A stretch of DNA of 64,000 nt, from assembly GCA_037127315.1 (NCBI GenBank), contig JBBBDQ010000350.1:2632501-2696500 (forward strand), in the 5' to 3' direction. Below the pieces are notes generated by a model that saw only the letters and a list, made by a program, of their open reading frames with translations, did not search any database and had not been told where the DNA came from. The position numbers and the translations under genes were made by a program. The DNA is from Ascarosepion bandense (Eukaryota > Mollusca > Cephalopoda > Sepiida > Sepiidae). Below are positions 56,701-64,000 of the stretch, in pieces; the first letter of the stretch is position 1; each line of letters opens with the position of its first letter.

Positions 56701-59700
56701 AATATTAACCAAACTGAGTGAAACTTTACATTCATCATGATGAATTCCATCTCACTTTTTATTCAGTTGTTAATTCAGTTATATTTAGCTAGGGTGTATA
56801 TTAAATTCATGTAATGAAATGCACAGTGTTGAAAAATACAAAATAAATCTTTATATAGACAACATAATAATACAGAAGGACAAGGTAAAGGTTAAAATTT
56901 CAAGAGTTCACATGTAAAAGTTCTGGCACATGAGAGAGATAGAGAGACAAAGAAAGTGTCCAGAAGGAATTAAATATATGTATGTATGTATCCAAATGTA
57001 GCAGTTGTTGCTTTATTGTGGTGAAGTAAGGTATGTTTGTTTTCATGTAGCCAGTAACAGTCCAGCCATGTAAGGTCACCAGCTAATTGTACAAAATTTG
57101 TATTTCCTCTCTGATCAAGTTACAATGACCACAGTATCAAAAAAATAGACAAAATTTATTTATTGACTAATTTTAGTTGATTTTCCATTTGTTTATATAC
57201 TCATCTATAGATCTGCTTTGAAAAGTTTGCAAATTCTATTCCAACTCCACTCTCAACTCATCTGAAGTATCTTTGTTTGATTTTACCCTGAGAACAGAGC
57301 CTCTACTCTGTGATATTCACATCCCTCTGTCTATGGCTTCTACTATCATTTCTAAACTAGATCCCCGCAAAGCTTGTTGATTCAACAGTATCTCTGCAAT
57401 TGTTCTAAAGAAATGTGCTCTTAAACTGGCCCCCATAATCTCCAAACTTTACAATAAATGGCTCGGTATGTTTTGCTTTTCAACTTCTTGGGAGTCCTCC
57501 TGTAGTTACTGTCTGTAAGTATTCCAGGGGACCATCTGACTTTTCAATTTATCACCCTATTAGTCTATTATCACTTTTTGACTAAGTATTAATGGCTCTA
57601 ATTAATGCTGAATTGGTTAAACATCTTACTTCACACAACCTCCTTTTGGATAAACAATATGGCTTCCATTTCTCCAGGTTTACCACTGATATATTAATGG
57701 CCTTCACAGAATTTGACTATCAAGTTCTAGATAAAAACAGCTAAGCTCAGGGTGTGGCAGTAGATACCTCAAAGGCATTCAACAGGGTCTGACATGCTGT
57801 CCTTCTTCACAAGCTCAAGAGCTTTAGTGTCTCTGGATGAATATTTGGCTTAATCCACTTGTACCTAACAAATTGTGTCATGAAGGTTGTACTGAATGAA
57901 CAACTTGTTCATTTCATATTAATGCAAAGGTCTCTCAGGGCTCTATCCTCAGACCTATGCTGTTTCTGATCTTCATCAACAACTTCCCCAATGTCATCAG
58001 TTCCTAACTAGGTACCAATGCATATGAAACTACTAAACAGGCAACTAGATCTTGCCATTTTACTGTTGAAATAACTAGATTAAACTATCAGTTCTATTCT
58101 AATGCACTTTTTCTCCCACTTCTCACCTGTGAAACTCCCTTCCAATATTTTGTTTTTCTAGCAATTAAACTTTCCCAAAATTTAAATGCAATATCAATTT
58201 CCATCTTCTGTCTTCCTGAAGCTTGTTCCTTTATTGTCCTTTTCTTTACTTCTCCTTACTAGAATTCTCTCATTCTCTTTCACTCCCATTAATCCCCTGC
58301 ATCCTAATGGCATTATCGCCTTGGTTGGGGTGAAACGATTGAAAAAAAAAACATATTGGCAACCGTCAGTAGAAAGTGAAAAATGGCCAGTCTTGAGAAG
58401 ATTGTGCATAAATGAGAAAGAAATTAATGTGTGGGTCAATGCATGTTCCTTTGGTTATTAAAGTTGGTCTGTGATTAAGGTACTGTGCTAGCTGTATTCA
58501 GTGCATGATGCACAGTGCATTAACTTGTTAGAACTTCAGGGTGTTGACAGGAGTTGATCTGAGGACTGATTCTCTTTCAAAATGGCAATGGTGAAATTCA
58601 AGATCACTTGTGAGGTGTACATTATTTGACACTTATAGACTGTGGCATTGCATGCTTCCCAGTTGGGCAACTATCATTCCAACAGGACTCTGCTAGTGTT
58701 ATGCACCAACTGGAGTTTGCATTCTTTGAAAGAGACCCACTAGCTGAGCTCCTTATGGATAATGATTCTGCATTCCACAGCAAGAATGTTTGAAATTTTG
58801 TGGTTAAGTCAGGTATCTTGTTACATTTGCAGTGTGCTTCATCATGAAATGGAATGGTGGATACATCTTACAAGAAGCAAGATATTCTATAAATTAGCTG
58901 CACTTGTAAATAAAATTTGCACCTATGAAGTTTGGTTAAAAAGCACTAATACATTGCTTTTTGTTTTGGAGCATGAAGTAAAGTATGACATCTACAAAGT
59001 GGGAGACATTATTTGAGTGATAACACCTCAAAATTTGGATTATTCACAATCTGCTAAAGTTGATAAAATCCCATGTTGTACTAAGAATGTTTGACTTTTT
59101 CAAATTCTATCAACACATTACAAGGCATCAACAAATATATATCCTCTACAATTGAAGTTACCATCCTGTTGGATTTAACATATCATGAAACTCTAGATGT
59201 CGCCGATGTAATTGGTGTTGAGTGTGAGCATGATCAAGTGGAGAAAGCACTCAACGTTAAAGCACTTCCATTTTCTGATGAATCACCCAACAGATGAGTT
59301 CACTTATTGACAAGTTCACACTCTTCCCCAATCTTTTGAACTGAAGTAGAGGTTTATCCCTTGTTTTCTGTTTAAGATTCTGGTTCCTTCTAATGTTTGC
59401 TTCTGCCTATACTCCTAACACTTGTCTTTTGTTTACCCTAATATAAGTCCACACAGTAACCCATCTATCTTGTGTGACTCTTGGACCTTGTATAGGGTGG
59501 ACATTTAGTTTTTAAAAAAAAAAGAGAGAGAGAGAGAAAACTGTCTCCATGTTGTTGCTATGATCAGGAATCAGTAAACAAATGTGGCAGTGACACTGTA
59601 CCAACCAACAACCACCAGCCAATAATAAACCTGGCTGACACTGACACAATAAATCCTTGTCGAGCAGAAGAAAGTAATATGGCTGCTTTCTGTAAATATC

Positions 59701-60914
59701 ATGTTACTGGAAAAAAAATTATGGATTTGTTTGTTGTCAGCCCAACATTGGTTGCCATCTTTGAATTCTAGAAAACATTAAATGATATATTCATACATTT
59801 TAAATACATGTATTCCTTTAGATAATATATTCATTAAATACTGAATCTGAGTGTTAGGTATTGTATTCATCATGAATACAATATAATGAATTTTTCTATG
59901 CATGTACATTTGCTGTAGACACCTGGCAGTCTCTTACTCTTGTCTTACTTGATTTTTTTGTTTACAATTATTCTTTCTCTCTTCATCTCCTTTTCTCTTT
60001 GTCTCCTTATCTTTTTCTCTCTAACCTTCCTTTTTTTGATCTTTCAATAGTAGGAATTCATTTAGGGCTGAAACATCAGGAAAGAAATTGAGAATGAAAT
60101 ATCAATAAATTTCTTTCATTATGTCATTCATATAAAACTAAAAATGTTGAGTCAGTAAAATTAAAAAAGTTACCACACAATAGTCATTTTGAACAAATCT
60201 ATTCCAAATAAGTGTGTGAGAGTGTGTGTGTGTACATACATTTTCATAGAAAAATTCAAACTGATATCCTTATAGCAAAAAGGCAAATGGGAATTTCTTC
60301 CATACTATTTTCAAAGTAAATGAAAGAAAAAAAAAACATGGAAGAAATTCTGTTTCAGCCTTTTGCTCTTGAAATCAACAGCCAAGTCAAAAATACAAAA
60401 GAACACAGTCACTTGTTAGTCTTCAAATCAAGCATCAAATCTTTTATGAGTCAGCCACAATTTAGTGCTTTTTAGCAAAGAATGTGCCATCATCAGTACA
60501 AAAGAATCAATCTTGTAGAAATGCTTTAGCAACAGATTAAACATTTCAATAAGGCAATATCAAACCTTACCAAATTGATTTTTGTATCGAGAATTCTGAA
60601 TTTTTCTTTGATTGTATATTGTGTATGTCTTTCTATGTATTTTGTGATGTGCTTAAATTTGCATAAATTACATTAAAGAATGATCTTCTTGATATTGAAG
60701 GTTGATTTCCGAAGTAGATGAAATAAATAATGCTATAACAGCTTTGACAGAACAACGTGATGGATCTAGCCAGCTGAAGAATTTACAAGACACTCGCATG
60801 TGTCTGGAAAAGGAACTTTCCAACAAAATCAATTCAATTTTCATCGACCGCCAGAAATGTCTGTCAGTGAGAGAACGTTATCCATCTTCTCTGAGACTCA
60901 AAGGATTGCAGTAG
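34800..60914 (+). CDS. TEKT4: tektin-4, complete, seven exons
   Basis: Exons 34800-35026, 41847-42165, 44566-44636, 51542-51685, 51817-52039, 53903-54057 and 60701-60914 join in frame to 450 aa; human TEKT4 is about 435 aa. The protein is a coiled-coil filament component of ciliary and flagellar doublet microtubules. The tektin hallmark (RPNVELCRD in most members) appears as RPGVELCRD at residues 367-375. TEKT4-specific features include FWKFELERVIQDLLAETDLL, EMDWSDK, FYPGSAKF, ESWAQHTHDN, and the C-terminal FIDRQKCLSVRERYP. The short N-terminus (about 60 aa) is poorly conserved, as usual. All junctions are GT-AG and all phases agree. Introns reach 6-7 kb because of transposon insertions. Expression in testis and ciliated tissue is expected from the family and the X-box-like site. 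Confidence 0.95.
35866..37120. mobile_element. foldback element with ~330-bp inverted arms and GTTAAC-palindrome array
   Basis: The left arm (TTGTTTCCCGAAGGCCTTTA at about 35900, then ACTTCCTTTGTGCAATTACT, up to CTGAAAGTTG near 36193) is the inverse of the right arm (CAACTTTCAGTG near 36790, AGTAATTGCACAAAGGAAGT, TAAAGGCCTTCGGGAAACAA near 37080). The centre (36200-36780) contains repeated GAAAGTTAACTTTC palindromes alternating with TTATTTTCATA and CACGCAAATA motifs. No transposase is present. It is probably a foldback or MITE-like DNA element. Confidence 0.8.
41028..41345 (+). repeat. SINE family B (Ceph-SINE-like)
   Basis: The tRNA-like head TTGTGGTACAGTGATTACTGG (A box) and GAGTTTTAATTCCAG (degenerate B box) are followed by a central block with GCCTTGGCTGGCAACCA and AGTAATGGCAACCTACTGCG and a 3' segment ending ACTGACTGACATCG. 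A second, headless copy is at 28490. Confidence 0.65.
41847..42165 (+). CDS. TEKT4: tektin-4 exon 2
   Basis: 319 nt between TTTTAG and GTAAAT. It encodes ENSEKSRNDATNLINSTEAT, GERILDISFWKFELERVIQD, LLAETDLLVALKKQLENA, and LPLHIVTDNLNSRFRRQGID. This is the first tektin coiled-coil repeat and the most clearly family-specific exon. Confidence 0.95.
42166..44565. other. tektin-4 intron 2
   Basis: AT-rich. No exon or recognisable element was found. The 42420-42560 stretch is less AT-rich (GTCGATGGGGGTCTCCCTGG) and could be a repeat fragment of unknown type. Confidence 0.5.
44566..44636 (+). CDS. TEKT4: tektin-4 exon 3
   Basis: 71 nt between TTTAG and GTGAGT. It encodes EMKIINDVRDLLKKTIARAE and QQI plus a split Glu codon, continuing the coiled coil. 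Confidence 0.9.
44728..45486. repeat. interspersed repeat bounded by (AC)/(AT)n
   Basis: After an AC/AT microsatellite the sequence reads CTAGCAGTATAGCCCGGTGT and TGCTCGGGTG, and toward the end AAAATCGGTTCAGCCGTTTC and GGCAAAGTTTCATTTATAAG. Such ends are common in dispersed repeats of invertebrates (non-LTR tail-like). No coding sequence remains; the class is undetermined. Confidence 0.5.
45502..46509 (+). mobile_element. probable solo LTR with retained primer-binding site
   Basis: Starts TGTTACG and has the matching inverted end CGTAACA at 46470-46476, directly followed by TAAA and TGGGGGCTCGTCCGGGAT (46481-46498), the 18-nt sequence complementary to tRNA-Pro used as primer site by many LTR elements. 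A second, partial TGGGGGCTCGTCC lies at about 46450. A further TGTAACA closes the unit at 46509, and AT repeats flank both sides. It contains three ~105-bp tandem units (about 45740-46070) and an AATTAAATATTTG stretch near 46363. No gag or pol is present. Confidence 0.65.
46510..48139. other. tektin-4 intron 3, part
   Basis: AT-rich with an (AT)n run at 46510-46531. 46735-46800 has a tRNA-like look (CAGTTCACTGGTTATAACAC) that could be a worn SINE head, but is too weak to call. Nothing else seen. Confidence 0.4.
48140..48266 (+). mobile_element. LINE fragment (left of LTR insertion)
   Basis: Translation gives SLCLFYKYFHG followed by NCSGE, matching the C-terminal part of the LINE at 28771 (SLCLFYKYFHGFCSNEL). 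The homology breaks at 48266 and resumes at 50839, so an LTR element inserted here. Confidence 0.7.
48267..48966 (+). repeat. 5' LTR
   Basis: About 700 bp. The first ~480 bp match the 3' LTR closely (e.g. TTATTTATCAGCCAATGGGA, AGTCAAGTGGCTACTAT); the last ~220 bp differ and contain an internal repeat of the GACATTCCTCA…ATTGCCAT…AAATTTTAA block. Confidence 0.8.
50118..50838 (+). repeat. 3' LTR
   Basis: Matches the 5' LTR through CTAAGCCTTAAATCTC near 50565, then has its own AT-rich end before CAACCCACTA. The 3' parts of the two LTRs are not homologous except at the terminus. Confidence 0.8.
50839..51140 (+). mobile_element. LINE fragment (right of LTR insertion)
   Basis: Continues the LINE: TTTTACAGTTGAACTGGCTA, GATGTAACCATAAGTTCTAT, and the 3' end TTGCCTTGCTTGAGTTAAAATG plus A-rich tail, aligned with 30340-30680. 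Together with 48140-48266 it is one old LINE copy. Confidence 0.7.
51542..51685 (+). CDS. TEKT4: tektin-4 exon 4
   Basis: 144 nt between TTTACAG and GTATGT. It encodes ANRNAKQKLEMDWSDKKEAL, EIDNRCGTL and DKQFYPGSAKFQE. DWSDK and FYPGSAKF are conserved in TEKT4. Confidence 0.95.
51817..52039 (+). CDS. TEKT4: tektin-4 exon 5
   Basis: 223 nt between TTGTAG and GTAATC; the acceptor at 51816 keeps the frame, the alternative AG four bases later does not. It encodes QSSPESWAQHTHDNIVMAEN and ERMSSIQLHGLIQNILEDTS, then the second coiled-coil segment. The preceding intron is only 131 bp. Confidence 0.95.
52040..53902. other. tektin-4 intron 5
   Basis: AT-rich. 52256-52280 (TTAGGTTGACGCAACGATTA) resembles a mariner terminal repeat, but no partner was found. 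No exon seen. Confidence 0.45.
53903..54057 (+). CDS. TEKT4: tektin-4 exon 6 (tektin signature)
   Basis: 155 nt between TTTGCAG and GTAAGT. It encodes ICREISDAEKSIEDLNKAIR, DKEDQLKKAQTRLEARSH and the tektin signature RPGVELCRD. The usual Asn of RPNVELCRD is Gly here. Confidence 0.95.
54655..54965 (+). repeat. tRNA-derived SINE family A
   Basis: CATATGGCCCAGTGGATATA (A box-like), GAGTTGTAATTCTAATACCTGG (B box-like), GGGAGATAACTACATGGCAT, GAGAATGATATACCCCAGTG, CTAGCACCTGAAGAAGGC and tail AAAGATGAGAACAACAGTCC, AATAATGTAAATG. It is the most complete copy of the family in the window. Confidence 0.75.
54966..56239. other. tektin-4 intron 6, first part
   Basis: No exon or recognised element. Segment TTTAGCTAGGGTGTATATTG with TGTAATGAAATGCA at about 56089-56150 reappears at about 56780-56845, a dispersed direct duplication. 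Confidence 0.45.
56240..56365 (-). mobile_element. LINE-tailed SINE body fragment (copy 3)
   Basis: AAACAGGAAACGAGGTATGA with GCCTCT…TTGTTCAA and a GAACCGAACAAT segment matches copies 7467 and 31945 in - orientation. The LINE-like end is missing. Confidence 0.5.
57255..58350 (+). mobile_element. decayed LINE copy (CR1/L2/Jockey-like)
   Basis: Nucleotide match to the LINE at 28771 with many stops and shifts: AAAGAAATGTGCTC, GGGAGTCCTCCTG, TCCAGGTTTACCACTGATAT, GCATTCAACAGGGTCTGACA, and the 3' end CCTTGGTTGGGGTGAAACGA before an A-run at about 58340. The YADD region is damaged. Old and inactive. Confidence 0.8.
58555..59085 (+). mobile_element. decayed Ty3/gypsy-type integrase fragment
   Basis: Broken frames give LTLIDCGIACFPVGQLSFQQ, DSASVMHQLEFAFFERDPLA and LLMDNDSAFHSKN, resembling an integrase core with its second Asp (DND-AF). 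Several in-frame stops. No LTR was found nearby. Confidence 0.55.
59086..60700. other. tektin-4 intron 6, last part
   Basis: AT-rich with a short GA run near 59524 and a GT run near 60218. No coding exon before the acceptor at 60699-60700. Confidence 0.45.
60701..60914 (+). CDS. TEKT4: tektin-4 exon 7 (C-terminus)
   Basis: 214 nt after TTGAAG, stop TAG at 60912-60914. It encodes LISEVDEINNAITALTEQRD, NLQDTRMCLEKELSNKINS and FIDRQKCLSVRERYPSSLRL, ending KGLQ. FIDRQKC is typical of TEKT4. Confidence 0.95.
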
Positions 60915-61000
60915 AAGATGGATCTAACCCTAGAAGAAATGGCTTTCCAAAAATGACCACTTCCAGTGGCATTTTATTGTTTTTAGTTTGTCAAATAAAA
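60915..61000 (+). terminator. tektin-4 3' UTR with poly(A) signal
   Basis: AATAAA at 60994-60999, about 80 bp after the stop, followed by a T-rich stretch. A second AATAAA is at 61087-61092. Cleavage at either is plausible. Confidence 0.6.
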
Positions 61001-61907
61001 TACTAGTTTTTTTTTCCCTCATTTTCCTTCCATCACTGTTTTAAATTGATTGATTTCTTTTTCACATTCAGACAAGTGACCTTTTCAATAAAATTTTCAA
61101 ATTCGGATTATGTTTTCTAGTTTTGATTCAATAAATATATATCTAATAATAAATGAATATAATATGTAAAAAATTATTAAAATGATGGATGTAACTTTAA
61201 AGAACAAATTTGTCAAAAGCAATCAATTTTTTATTATTTTTAATAGTTTTAATGTTTACTTAGATTTAATATTTTAGTGTGAATCAACACAGAAACATTA
61301 TACATAATCTCTCATTAGTCTAATACTGATAGGTTAGAACATTATTTCATCTATTTAATAGGAAAGTTATATATTGAAGGGAAAAATGATAAAATGTAAA
61401 AAGCTTTTGTGTGACATATTTTGTCCTTTAGGAATTCAGTGGGCTAGGTTTGTCTATGTTGATGCCACTACATATGCATACAAAAGAGACACTGGGAATT
61501 TTCAATTTAGTAAAAATGATTTTTCTTTTTTAATGTTTAAATTTTTTGTAAAATTTATCTAAACTTAACATAAAATTTGTTACAACTCCATCTGAAACAA
61601 TAAAAAACTTAATCAATACAAAGCAAGACAAGTACAAACTTGAAGGAGGAATTTACTGTATCACTGCAACGATTAACAGAAAGAATATATTGGAGAAACA
61701 GCAAGAAGTTTAAATAAAACATTATGTGAACATGAAAGAGACATGTTTAAAAAAATAACATTAAATGCATTAGTTGCTCACAGCAACAAGACTGACTACA
61801 ATTTCACCATTCTTGGCAAATTTTCTTTTATCATAATGTGGGATTAATAAAAAAAAGATGATGGAAACGAAAAGAAAAAGAATCTAAATGAAATTGGCTA
61901 GATTATT
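61001..61907. other. intergenic AT-rich DNA
   Basis: Downstream of tektin-4 up to the poly-T of the next LINE. No gene seen. Confidence 0.45.
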
Positions 61908-64000
61908 ATTTTTTTTTTTTTTAATCATCTCACCCCAAGCAAGGCATTCCACTGCCACTATTGCGCATGGGGCTACATAGCGGAAGGTAAAGAGAAGGAG
62001 TGGATAGACATAAGGAATGTCAGGAGAAAGGTGATAGATGAGTAAGGATAGCGAGGATGAGTGTCGGGCAGATGGGAAGAGTGCTTGATAGAATGGGAGC
62101 AGGTTAGTGTGTTAGGAGGTGTCTATTGACCTTACATTTAAACTCCTGGAGATTGTAGCCGTCGGGGAAGCAATCGTTTGGAAGAGAATTCCACAGTCGG
62201 GAAGTGCGAGGAAAGAAACTGTTGGAGTAGAAGTTACGGCTGCATTTTATTGGTTTCACTGTAAAAGGGTGGGATCTAGTTGCTAATCTAGTATCTCGTG
62301 CAAATTCGTATTTAGGGGGCACCAGTGATCTAAGTTCATTGGAGCAGAAGCCATGAAAGTATTTATAGAAGAGACACAGCGAAGCCATGTCTCGCCGGTG
62401 GGAGAGAGACTGCAGGCGGTCTGCCAAGTCGGTATCTATCACATTACAGACCCTCCTCTGAACCTTATCGAGAAGCCCGAGGAGAACAGCAGGGGCACCC
62501 GACCAGATATGGCAGCAGTATTCAATGCACGGGCGGATGGTAGATTTGTAAATGTGCAGGATAGATTTAGACGGAAAAAACTTCCGGGCCCTACACAGAG
62601 AACCGACTTTCATAGCAGCGGATTTAGCAATGGATTCGATATAGTCATTCCATTTGAGGTCCGCTGAAAGTGTGAGACCAAGGAGGCGTAGTGTTTTACT
62701 CTCTGGGAGGCAAGCCTGGTCCATGCTAATGGGAGGTAGGTGAGATTGTTGATGATGGTTAATTGACAGTAGCTTCGTTTTAGAAGCATTAAAATTTACT
62801 AGCCATTTCTTACCCCAGTCCAATATGGATTGGAGGTCTTTTTCAATCTCGGCTGCGAGTTTAGCTTTGACGCCTACACCAGATTTTTGTTGGAGGCGAG
62901 AGTAAACTGTGGTGTCATCGGCGTACAAACCTATTTGGGTTCTTATGGAATCAGGGAGATCATTAATATATATCAGGAAGAGTGTAGGACCTAAGATGGA
63001 GCCTTGGGGTACACCTGTGTTTGTATGGTAGTTCTGAGAGGCATGTCCGTTTAATACCACTTTCATTGTGCGGTTAGAGAGGAAGGACTGGATTAGTTCA
63101 AACAAATGTCCAGTTATACCATAGCTCCGCAGTTTACATAGAAGGCCAGCATGCCAAACTCTGTCGAACGCCTTAGATATATCCAATGCAACGGTTCGAG
63201 CTTCGCCATTCCTGTCGAGTGCCTGGTATATGTACTCGGTGATGGTCGTTAGCATATCAGCAGTAGACCTGGTGAAGCGGAAACCATATTGCTTGTCCGA
63301 GAGGAGCCTGTGTGCTGTGAGATGCTGAACCACCTCGGCGTTGATAATGGCTTCGAACACTTTGCCAAAGATCGGACGAAGGCTGATAGGGCGGTAATTT
63401 GCAGGGTCAGAGGGTTCTCCAGTGTTTTTAAATATAGGAACTATAGAGGAAGATTTCCAACAGGCAGGAAAGCAGGAAGCAGATAGGCAGAGGTTGTAGA
63501 GCTTAGAAAGGATAGAGGATAGTTCAGGGGCACATTTCTTTAAGACTATGGTTGGGATTCCGTCACCACCGCTCGCTTTGTGAGGGTCAAGTATTAAGAT
63601 TATCTTAGAGACAAGCGAAGGTGTAATGTGGACATCATTCAGTTGTGCCTCGGTTCTAGGTGAGAAGTCGGGTGTAAAAACTCCAGACGAGTCCAGACTC
63701 GAATTGTTCGAGAATCTGCAGGCAAAACATTCAGCCTTATCTGCTGGGGAGGTGAGGACCTCAAATTTGTTGATTAGCGGGGGTATTGTGGACTTGCTCT
63801 TGTTAAGTACTCTTTTACAGAGTCGCCAGTAGTCTTTAGAGCCGAATTTAGAGCATGCTATGCGTTGCTTCATTCTGGCAGCAAACAACATCTTAGCTTC
63901 GTTAAGTATCCTTTTACACTTATTACGAGCTGAAGTGAAAAGGCGCCTGTTTTGTTCCGACGCATAGTTACGATAAAGTCGGAAGAAATGATTCCGGTGG
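61908..64000 (-). mobile_element. non-LTR retrotransposon (CR1/L2/Jockey-like), runs off the window
   Basis: Poly-T at 61908-61922, then the reverse complement of the LINE 3' end (CACCCCAAGCAAGGC, ATGGGGCTACATAG). The coding frame is open from 62104 to the last base. Same family as 28771-30690, opposite strand and longer at the 5' side. Confidence 0.9.
62104..63999 (-). CDS. LINE ORF2 reverse transcriptase, 5' end outside the window
   Basis: Open - strand frame of about 630 codons reaching the window edge; upstream of the first Met near 63891 it continues through SARNKCKRILNEAK. RT motifs: NYRPISL, VALDISKAFDRVW, GVPQGSILGP, YADDTTVYS, VNFNASKTK. It ends RHLLTH with TAA at 62104-62106. No stop or frameshift is seen in the part present, so this copy may be young. 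The endonuclease domain, if present, lies beyond 64000. Confidence 0.9.
   Translation of the reverse strand, partial: HRNHFFRLYRNYASEQNRRLFTSARNKCKRILNEAKMLFAARMKQRIACSKFGSKDYWRLCKRVLNKSKSTIPPLINKFEVLTSPADKAECFACRFSNNSSLDSSGVFTPDFSPRTEAQLNDVHITPSLVSKIILILDPHKASGGDGIPTIVLKKCAPELSSILSKLYNLCLSASCFPACWKSSSIVPIFKNTGEPSDPANYRPISLRPIFGKVFEAIINAEVVQHLTAHRLLSDKQYGFRFTRSTADMLTTITEYIYQALDRNGEARTVALDISKAFDRVWHAGLLCKLRSYGITGHLFELIQSFLSNRTMKVVLNGHASQNYHTNTGVPQGSILGPTLFLIYINDLPDSIRTQIGLYADDTTVYSRLQQKSGVGVKAKLAAEIEKDLQSILDWGKKWLVNFNASKTKLLSINHHQQSHLPPISMDQACLPESKTLRLLGLTLSADLKWNDYIESIAKSAAMKVGSLCRARKFFPSKSILHIYKSTIRPCIEYCCHIWSGAPAVLLGLLDKVQRRVCNVIDTDLADRLQSLSHRRDMASLCLFYKYFHGFCSNELRSLVPPKYEFARDTRLATRSHPFTVKPIKCSRNFYSNSFFPRTSRLWNSLPNDCFPDGYNLQEFKCKVNRHLLTH

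Noticed and set aside
1..64000. CRISPR arrays, bacterial operons, rRNA or canonical tRNA genes
   Set aside because: None seen; the window is a eukaryotic region with intron-containing genes, and tRNA-like sequences are SINE heads.

Overview
The window is animal nuclear DNA: AT-rich, with small exons in long introns, GT-AG splice sites, microsatellites and many retroelements. It carries two protein-coding genes, both on the + strand. Protein similarity and the repeats (tRNA-derived SINEs, one with a central block that recalls cephalopod SINEs; CR1/L2/Jockey-like LINEs; mariner; Ty3/gypsy-type LTRs) point to a mollusc, most likely a cephalopod such as an octopus. The species is inference.

Gene 1 (about 1351-23476, 5' end outside the window) is a scaffold-attachment-factor B (SAFB/SLTM) homologue. 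I could join 18 coding exons in frame: an acidic low-complexity region, an RRM, a Lys-rich linker, a SAFB signature block, an Arg/Glu-rich coiled coil, an RD-repeat region and a Gly-rich tail ending in RRY. The three exons that encode the RRM and its linker are present twice in tandem (8066-12262 and 13760-15048), with identical exon lengths (95, 150 and 91 nt) and matching phases. This family is known for a single RRM. It is the most notable signal in the window.

Region 23477-34694 holds the probable SAFB 3' UTR, a truncated mariner, a MITE, a SINE, a nearly intact LINE (28771-30690), a LINE-tailed SINE and unannotated AT-rich DNA.

Gene 2 (34800-60914) is tektin-4, with seven exons joined in frame to 450 aa. 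It encodes a coiled-coil protein of the doublet microtubules of cilia and flagella. An RFX X-box-like site lies about 90 bp upstream of the start codon. Its introns contain a 1.25-kb foldback element, a probable solo LTR, a short LTR retrotransposon nested in an older LINE, SINEs, a dead LINE and a decayed gypsy integrase.

Region 60915-64000 holds the tektin 3' UTR and a second LINE of the same family on the - strand, open to the window edge. The two genes have no evident functional link. All similarity calls come from reading the sequence, without database searches.
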